Source: Oryza sativa Japonica Group (taxonomy: Eukaryota > Streptophyta > Magnoliopsida > Poales > Poaceae). From it: a DNA stretch of 64,000 bases. Shown here in pieces: positions 56,651 to 64,000 of the stretch (its first letter is position 1; every line of letters begins with the position of its first letter). The position numbers were made by a program, and so were the translations under genes. The notes under the pieces are model-generated. The model saw nothing but the letters and a program-made list of their open reading frames with translations, did not search any database and was not told the DNA's origin. The stretch lies in the NCBI RefSeq assembly GCF_034140825.1, contig NC_089037.1, positions 33,348,001-33,412,000 of the forward strand, in the 5' to 3' direction.

Positions 56651-58537
56651 ATGGATGGCAATGCGAGATCGGCGGCGAATCAGACGAAGCAAATCGTGTA
56701 GAGATTTCATCTGAAACCCAAGAACGGATTCGTCTTGTGTTGTTGCCGAATGGTAGTGACCTGACCTGACTCTGTGTGCATTTGCTCCAATGGCGATTTG
56801 CAGCACGGACAACGAGCTGGTGGAGCTGCTATGGCACAACGGCGGCGTCGTGGCGCAGCCGCAGGCGGCGCAGGCGAGGGTCGTCTCCTCCTCCGGCCGC
56901 GGCCAGAGCGCCAGCGTGCTCACCGGCGACGACACGGAGACCGCCGCGTGGTTCCCGGACACCCTCGACGACGCGCTGGAGAAGGACCTCTACACGCAGC
57001 TCTGGCGCAGCGTCACCGGCGACGCGTTCCCGGCGGCCGCGGCGGCGGGGCCGAGCTCTCACCACGCTCCGCCGCCGGACTTGCCGCCCCCGGCGGCGAG
57101 GCCGCCGATGAGGAGCGGCATCGGGTCGAGCTGGACCGGCGACATCTGTTCGGCCTTCTGCGGCAGCAACCACATCCCGGAGACGGCGGCGCAGCGCTGC
57201 CGGGACGCCGGCGCGGCATTGCCGCCGGAGCGGCCGCGCCGGTCGAGCACCCACGACGGCGCCGGCACGTCGTCGTCGGGCGGCTCCGGCAGCAACTTCG
57301 GCGCTTCCGGCTTGCCCAGCGAGAGCGCCAGTGCCCACAAGAGGAAAGGCAGAGAAGATTCAGACAGTCGCAGTGAGGTGATCTTTTTTTTTTCGTTGGC
57401 TGTAACCTGCAACTTGCTATGCTTGAGATGAATTCTTGAATGAAACTGATGAGAAATTTCAGGATGCTGAATGCGAGGCAACCGAAGAGACCAAATCGTC
57501 GTCGCGGCGATATGGATCAAAGAGGAGAACTCGTGCAGCTGAAGTTCATAACCTGTCAGAGAGGGTGAGATCATCAAATACAGCTACTGATCTTAAGAGA
57601 TAAATTTTTAGTAGTCATCCTAAAAGATGATACTGATGTAGAGAAGAAGGGATCGGATCAACGAGAAGATGCGCGCATTGCAAGAACTCATACCTCATTG
57701 CAACAAGGTAAGAAACATTATTATATATGCATCTTTTTTCTGATCAGGTGCAAGTCCATGGACTGATACAGCTATGTTGGTGAGTGGTGGCATATCTGAT
57801 CTATCCTTTGTTGATATGATTCTCTTTTTTATTCAAACCTTTTGGGTTTACTTTACTAACTGCAGTTATCTATATATTTTTCAATTAGACCGACAAGGCA
57901 TCTATATTAGATGAAGCAATCGAGTATCTGAAGTCACTCCAAATGCAAGTTCAGGTTTGAACTACTGTTTCTTGTATCTGAACTTACATGGTCCTACATG
58001 AGGCCAATTACTAGCACAGATTGAGATTGTCGAATCTGTGCCTCAGATCATGTGGATGACTACTGGGATGGCACCAATGATGTTCCCTGGTGCTCACCAG
58101 TTCATGCCACCAATGGCCGTGGGCATGAATTCTGCGTGCATGCCTGCGGCACAAGGCCTAAGTCACATGTCAAGATTGCCATACATGAACCATTCTATGC
58201 CAAATCACATCCCTCTAAATTCATCTCCAGCTATGAACCCAATGAATGTTGCAAACCAGATGCAGAACATTCAACTGAGAGAGGCAAGCAATCCCTTCCT
58301 TCACCCAGATGGCTGGCAAACAGTGCCACCACAGGTACAAAAATACCATACTGACAAAGGGAATTTTCAGGCCTCTTTGATTGTTCACCTAGATTAGGCA
58401 TTGGTCATTTGCAGGTATCAGGACCATATGCTTCTGGGCCTCAAGTAGCACAGCAAAACCAGATACCGAAAGCGTCAGCTAGCACTGTTCTGCCAAATTC
58501 TGGGGCTGAACAACCACCAACCTCTGATGGAATTTAG
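56651..58537 (+). CDS. PIL13: Phytochrome-interacting-factor-like bHLH transcription factor, 421 aa
   Basis: Binds G-box/E-box promoters and promotes elongation growth; in rice this gene (also called OsPIL1) acts on internode length and drought response, from the literature as I recall. Exons: 56651-56697, 56804-57377, 57463-57564, 57642-57707, 57889-57954, 58047-58334, 58415-58537. The first coding exon is a 47-base mini-exon ([15 protein letters not shown] plus GT). The active-phytochrome-B-binding motif is [15 protein letters not shown]. The bHLH domain spans exons 3-5: basic [18 protein letters not shown], loop and helix 2 [20 protein letters not shown]. The C-terminus is Met/Pro/Asn-rich ([10 protein letters not shown]). 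No clear phytochrome-A motif. Acts in the nucleus. Confidence 0.97.
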
Positions 58538-61068
58538 AATGACCAGAAACATGTAAGCACTTGCACCAATCAGTACATCTGCCTATTTACTTCAAATGAT
58601 GTTGAGATAACTAGAGCTGCGTATCGCTACTTGTATGTATTACTATTGTTTTCAGCCAATATATCTGTATTGAACACGATCGGCAATTTGTGCCGTCACT
58701 TTTTGTCAGCTTAAGCTTTCAGAGCAACTAGGTAACATGAGGACCTATGGACTTACCCATATCATCTGTAGTCTGTTTGTTGAGCTCGAAATGCATGACT
58801 AGATGCATAGAATATGAAGCCATCATCGTCCAGCTTAAACTTTCACAGTAACCTGTTAGTTCATGCAAGCTAACCAGTTGTTTTCATCTGACCTGTCATA
58901 TGATGGACTAGTCGGTGGCTCCAATCTTTTTGGTTTTTGACATCTTCTAGCACTGTCCATGAAAATTAACGGTTGTATGTCTATTTCAGCGTCACGCTGT
59001 TGCATCAAATAGACCACATGATAGCAAAGAGTTGCTGGTGGATAACTTCAGAACTATTATTTATGATCTTCATTTTCTTGATATTACAGGATAAGGAATT
59101 CAATGTAGGCTTTGCACAAAGGGTCGTCTTTCTGGAGATAGCTGAAAATATTGACATGATGAACAGATTGCATCCATATTGCTGTTATGTATCTCAATCA
59201 GTATCTGTCTGACATAAATGCTACAAGTGTCTGTAAATGCACATAGCATTTCCCCCCTTCCCTAAGATGCTAATTCCCAGTGTATGTACTAATAATCCTT
59301 ATAATATGAAGTGCCAGTGGCAATCTTTGCCCTTCTTTATCATCCTCTCTAAATTCTTAGAAATGTCTTTCCTTTTCTGGGAGGAAAGAGGAAATGTTGA
59401 AATACTTGTTAAATGACAACCATGCAAGCAACAGGAAGGCACAAAAGAAGCCAGGTCCTACATGAACTCATTGGATAACAAACTGACACTGTTCCTGTTC
59501 TTTAAATCCAAAGTACAGCTCAATCAGAGCTCGTCTTTTCGGCCAGTGCTACTGCTGGTGGGCAACCAGCATATGATACATATCTTATCTATGCTTTAGC
59601 CTAACACGACTTTCTGTTTGTGGAAAGATTTGGTGAACACTGATTGTCTGATTGTGTCTGACTGTTGCACAAACGAGCCGACACACTTATTGCCAAAATC
59701 TTCAGCATTCTGGTTCTTTGTGACTCATGCAGCAGCAGCAGGAACAACAACTGGGAGAGCCTGAGGATTATGTCTGGGAACCCTACCACCATTGCAAATT
59801 GCCATCATCCCAGCAGAAACCTGAAGGTATACAGGAGTTGCCAATTTCTTTTTTTGCCTGATGTTACAGCACTCAAGTGCAGGTTATTACATGGTCCTAC
59901 CTGCACATGCTATGGGGGGTCCCTGCACATTGCAACTGGTTCATAGGATCATATCTACTATCTCCTGAGCTTTTTTTTTCCTGTCTACCACAATGGGATC
60001 CCCTGGCACTCCTTGCTCCACGCCTCGCCGCTGTTGCTTTCGCCTTTCCGTTATTCTTCGGGATTGAACAGATTGTCGCCTGCGTCATTGCAGCGTAAGA
60101 GGAGGAGGAGGAGGATGATGCAGCCGGGGGCACTTGCTGAGCCTGGACAGTGATGTCCATGTAAATGCAACCTCTGGCTTGTATTGCCGGAACATGTACA
60201 GTAGAGGTGGTGTAAAACACTTTGCTGTGGCGTTTTACTGCTGTAGTTACTTCTTTTCACCTAGTTGGCAAAGCCAATATATGGCCAGCTTATGGAAGTC
60301 CTATTTCGCAATCAGCTGCGAGATAAACAGTTTGCGATCACTGCTTTGAGCCGTTGGATCAACCGTACATTGACTTCGAAGTGGAAGGGGGGAAACAACT
60401 CAGGCTCAGTTTAAAATAGATTTTTAAAATAGATTATTGAACGGATTGTTGCTGTAGATTATCTACTTTATTATAGGGATAATTAATCATTTTGATATAA
60501 CAGATAACTTAAAACAAGTGGTTAAGCAATCTTGTAGATTTTTTTTTGATAAAACATATTTTTCAAAGCATGGTGCAAATAATCCGGTGAATAGTCTGAA
60601 AGGAATTAAGTGTGCCGTGTAATATGCGCTCCCAAAAGGCCATATTGCCGTAAGCTTCCCTTAAGAACATTGATGTTTTGTTCCATAATAACATGAATAT
60701 CTCCTACATCATTTTAGATGAAAAAAGTAGACTCGTTGATGTTCATGTCAGCATCTTGTGTTTATTAGGGTTCTACTTCAGTCACCATCTACGAGCACTA
60801 GAATCTGGGATCGTATCCTGTTTCACATTTATAGGTGGAGATTTGGAGTTCATGTCCAAGTTGGTTGCATCTATTATCTCTTGTTGACCCAGTCCTCTCA
60901 AGTTGTGTTAGTACTGTTGTTCCATGCTAATAGTGCAGACTGCAGAGCAAGAGAACTGATTGATATTTCTTTTGTTGTGATAAATATAGGGCTAACTGCT
61001 TGCTGAATTATACGAGCTTGGGCATTTTAAAGGAAAAACGAGTGGATCTATATACAATTCTTATTTTC
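58538..61068. other. PIL13 3' region and spacer
   Basis: The 3' UTR and possible further 3' splicing extend to about 59300. A GC-richer patch at 59960-60170 encodes a 73-residue hydrophobic frame starting 59877 that I cannot classify. No supported gene. Confidence 0.4.
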
Positions 61069-61329
61069 TACTACCTCTATTCCATAATGTAAGGTATGGT
61101 CAAACTCGGCACAGTATACAAAACTATTTTTTGACTTATAATTTCTTATATACTATAAAATTTGTAGCAACAAAATTATAACCATATCAAAGTATATTGA
61201 AATATCAATCCAATAATATTATTTTCAACAAATAAAATTCAATTTATATTATACTAATCGTTAGTGAGATATTTTGAAAGTTAAATCTTGAAATATGTGT
61301 GTGCTTTACATTATGGAATGGAGGGAGTA
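61069..61329. repeat. Stowaway-like MITE
   Basis: Ends TACTACCTCTATTCCATAATG / CATTATGGAATGGAGGGAGTA are inverted over 19 bp; interior matches 21087-21304 in reverse (TTTGTAGCAACAAAATTATA). Confidence 0.85.
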
Positions 61330-61965
61330 CTTCTATAAAAAAAATGCAATTATGATTTCTATATAAAACTAGAAATAGAGTCAGATTTCATATACAACTC
61401 TTGAAATAGAAAATAGAATTGGATGTCATATACAACTTTTAATTTCTTTTCTGTTACCTGTAGTTTGTATACACCATACTTTTAAAAGTGGAATTAGATA
61501 TACATCTCTTAACTTCTCGTTTTATAGATACCACCAACCAATTTACACCGCTATATTTTAAACCCATTATGACAATGGTCATTTTTTTTTCTAAAATTAA
61601 TGTGAGAATTTCTAAGCAAACTTGGTGACTCTTATTTGAGTTACCTTAATAATAAATCCAACGATCAACGTTAATTTTAGTTATTTATATTTTATTTTTT
61701 TCCTTGGATAGAGAACACATTATTTATTTGATTGAGAAAATATGGAAGAACTATAAACTCGTAGATGTCAAAGGACACAGTAGGAACAACAATATAGATG
61801 TCACGATCAGCGTTCATTTTAATTCCTTTTTCTTTGGATAACGATTAACGAACACGTTATTTATTTGATAGAGAAAATATGGATGAACATAGTATATACA
61901 AAAAGAAAAAAAAATGATTTGATAGAGAAAATATGGATGAACACAGTATTTGATAGAAAAAAAAT
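61330..61965. other. AT-rich spacer with short internal duplications
   Basis: The block TTTGATAGAGAAAATATGGATGAACA occurs in three partly overlapping variants between 61720 and 61950. No gene. Confidence 0.5.
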
Positions 61966-62039
61966 TGGCTTCGCCCGGACTCGAACCGGAGACCTTCAGT
62001 GTGTTAGACTGACGTGATAACCAACTACACCACAAAACC
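61966..62039 (-). tRNA. tRNA-Val(AAC), copy 1
   Basis: 74 nt, minus strand. Anticodon loop CTAACAC (anticodon AAC) on a TCAGT/ACTGA stem; TPsiC arm with GGTTCGAGTCC. Acceptor GGTTTTG / CGAAGCC has a U6-G67 wobble where copy 3 has C-G. The cloverleaf is otherwise intact, so it is likely functional. Confidence 0.93.
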
Positions 62040-62929
62040 AAGCTGCTGGTAAGTCCAAATTACTTTAAATAAATTATCCCTATGGGCCAGTACAACACAT
62101 GCTTTAGATGTAATAAAATAGATTAGCTCGACATAACTACTCTATTTCTTATTTAGTTTTATCATTGCAAATGTACACTATTACTTGAAGGTTTAATTAA
62201 TTAAATCCATGCAATTGTAAATTTTATGGTTTTTAAAATCTACCACTATATTCATGTAATTGGAACCATATCACCATGACAAGCCTAAAATCGAATCCAT
62301 ATCACACTATTAGCTTGAGACCTGTGTTAAATATTTTTTCTACCATACTTTTTATGGAACAGAATGCCCTTCTGTCTCCCTGTTTTAACGAATTTTTTAG
62401 AGACAATACTATTTTAATAGAAAATTATAAAAATAGGGGTCAGATGGTTGAAATCACAACTTTGGTGCCCTGTCAAACAACCAAAATTTGACAAGGCACA
62501 TATCAAACAGCCGCCTATTGAAATGTGATTGTTCGTCAGGGTAGAAGAAATACAAGTGTAAACAGAATATTTCAGGTAGTAAGAATATGCCATTTGACCT
62601 CCATCAATTTTTAAATATGTTATTTTTAGTAATAATATAAATAGCTACATCAGTTATGGGGTGCATGGCTGTAATGACATGTTCGAGAAGTATCAGATGT
62701 CAACGTATAAATTCAAACTTGTGAGTCAGAAAGTACATAAAGACGCAGTTTTCATCAAAGTGTAAGTTCAAACTTGTGAACGACAAAGTAAAAATGTTCG
62801 AGAAGTATCAGATGTCAACGTATAAATTCAAACTTGTGAGTCAGAAAGTACATAAAGACGCAGTTTTCATCAAAGTGTAAGTTCAAACTTGTGAACGACA
62901 AAGTAAAAATGGAAAAAATTAAAAAGATT
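62040..62929. repeat. Spacer of the tRNA array with a 115-bp perfect tandem repeat
   Basis: The start of this spacer aligns with the spacer after copy 2 (CAACACATG, CTTATTTAGTTTTAT), so gene plus flank was duplicated. The units 62679-62793 and 62794-62908 are identical. Confidence 0.85.
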
Positions 62930-63003
62930 TGGCTTTGCCCGGACTCGAACCGGAGACCTTCAGTGTGTTAGATTGACGTGATAACCAACTACACCACGAA
63001 ACC
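62930..63003 (-). tRNA. tRNA-Val(AAC), copy 2, probably decaying
   Basis: 74 nt with the same anticodon. Compared with copy 3 it has two changes that break stem pairs: C6 faces A67 in the acceptor (CAAAGCC) and A30 faces C40 in the anticodon stem (TCAAT/ACTGA). Both are transition-type changes. Confidence 0.88.
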
Positions 63004-63864
63004 AAGTTGCAGCCAAGCCCAAATTAACTATAATAAACGGATCATTTTGTGCCTATGAGTATGACAGTGCAACACATGATTTGGATATATAGAATAAAAT
63101 AAGATCAGCTGGAGTTAATTACTCTGTTGACTGTTGCTTATTTAGTTTTATAGTTTTAGATAACCCACTAAAATTAGGTGGACATGGGTTTAATTAAAAT
63201 TATGCCATTATAATTTTTACGGTTTTAAAATCTACCACTGTTATTCATGTACTTGAAATTATGCCATGACAACAATGCTAAAATTGGATCATGTCACAGT
63301 ACACGCTTGAAATACATTTTGAATCTCCTTTTTCTACCGTATTTTGTTATGGAACATAATGCCCTTGTCTTCCTGCTTTTAATAGCCTGTGGGTAGTCAT
63401 ATGGATGGCGCCGGTAGTGAGGACTGAGAAGAAAGTGAGGAGTTCATCCTGCTCAAGCCCAAGTGCCGACCTCTTATTGTCCTTCTCTAAGGGTTTGTTC
63501 GTTTTGGAGGAAATAATAATTTAAGGATTTGGACTTTTAGGGATTAATGTCTATGAGTGTCATTTGTTTTGTAGGATTAGAAGTAGAGGAAAACCAAAGG
63601 AAAATTTTCTTTCCTACATGTGAAAATAACTCGGGAAAAAAAGTTGAAATATGACATCAACCATGAGACAAAACGAAATGAGGTTCATTACCATGAGACA
63701 TCGTAAAAGTGGATTTTTTTTTATCCGAGCGTTACGCATAAAATCTGAGTATTATGAAATAAAATATTTCTGAAAGCAATTTAAAAATAAAATTGAAACG
63801 ACCATTACGCCAAAAAAAAAACTGAGTATTATGAAAAATTTTTCTGAAACGAATTTAAAAAAAT
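63004..63864. other. Spacer of the tRNA array, second unit
   Basis: Homologous at its left end to the spacer after copy 1. A duplicated block, CTGAGTATTATGAA.. with TTTCTGAAA, lies at about 63746 and 63822. No gene. Confidence 0.5.
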
Positions 63865-63938
63865 TGGCTTCGCCCGGACTCGAACCGGAGACCTTCAGTG
63901 TGTTAGACTGACGTGATAACCAACTACACCACGAAACC
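63865..63938 (-). tRNA. tRNA-Val(AAC), copy 3
   Basis: 74 nt, all stems paired: acceptor GGTTTCG / CGAAGCC (one U3-G70 wobble), anticodon stem TCAGT/ACTGA, loop CTAACAC. The least altered of the three copies. Confidence 0.95.
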
Positions 63939-64000
63939 ATGATGCTCGCGATTTTACCGTAAGAACTCCATATATAACAAATTCCCCATTTGAACGAAAT

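Noticed and set aside
56790-57431. The ATG at 56790 as the only PIL13 start
   Set aside because: The spliced mini-exon 56651-56697 joins exon 2 with correct GT-AG sites and phase and gives the N-terminus I recall for this protein; 56790 is kept only as an alternative start.
59877-60098. A hydrophobic 73-codon frame downstream of PIL13
   Set aside because: Could be a membrane microprotein, but it has no family match I know, an ordinary start context and no conserved neighbour; left unannotated.
61814-63940. Short minus-strand frames starting MV(L/S)WCSWLSRQSNT
   Set aside because: They are translations of the tRNA-Val genes.

Overview
The window is nuclear DNA from a grass, almost certainly rice (Oryza sativa). 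The evidence is short GT-AG introns, GC-rich 5' exons beside AT-rich intergenic DNA, very many small MITE-type repeats, an L1-type LINE and a large solo LTR, and coding sequences that read as rice-type plant proteins. The bHLH gene at 56651-58537 reads as the rice phytochrome-interacting-factor-like gene PIL13/PIL1. From memory, that gene and the fatty acid 2-hydroxylase and N-terminal methyltransferase genes all map to the long arm of rice chromosome 3. I have not checked that assignment.

Layout. 1-29700 is gene-rich: a fatty acid 2-hydroxylase (+), an alpha-N-terminal protein methyltransferase (-), an organellar YchF-type nucleotidase (-), a PLS-class PPR protein (+), a small unknown two-exon gene (-), a ribose-5-phosphate-isomerase-like chloroplast protein (-), ribosomal protein eL41 (-, only 25 residues), a secreted Gly/Pro/Met-rich protein (-) and a reticulon (-). 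29800-34010 holds a DUF1668-type gene cut by one in-frame stop, a tail fragment of a second copy, several MITEs and a tRNA-Ala(AGC). 34127-44931 is a single LINE insertion with target-site duplications, itself split by a 3.1 kb solo LTR. 46480-52070 is a tandem array of three genes for secreted proteins built on Pro-every-third-residue repeats. 55620-58540 holds PIL13. 61966-63938 holds three tandem tRNA-Val(AAC) genes, the middle one decaying.

The genes do not form one pathway; they are ordinary housekeeping, organellar, secretory and light-signalling genes. The array at 46-52 kb is the one clear lineage-specific expansion. The LINE appears to have landed in the leftover promoter of a further, now missing, member of that array. 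I found no CRISPR, prophage, biosynthetic cluster or clearly new molecular system. The most informative oddities are small: a 44-bp tandem duplication of a reticulon 3' splice site, a PIL13 first intron whose retention creates a switch between two starts, the DUF1668 nonsense codon, and a 613-bp Mutator-like element with nested direct and inverted repeats. Exon boundaries were derived by hand from GT/AG signals, frame and family similarity; every multi-exon model given keeps an open frame.
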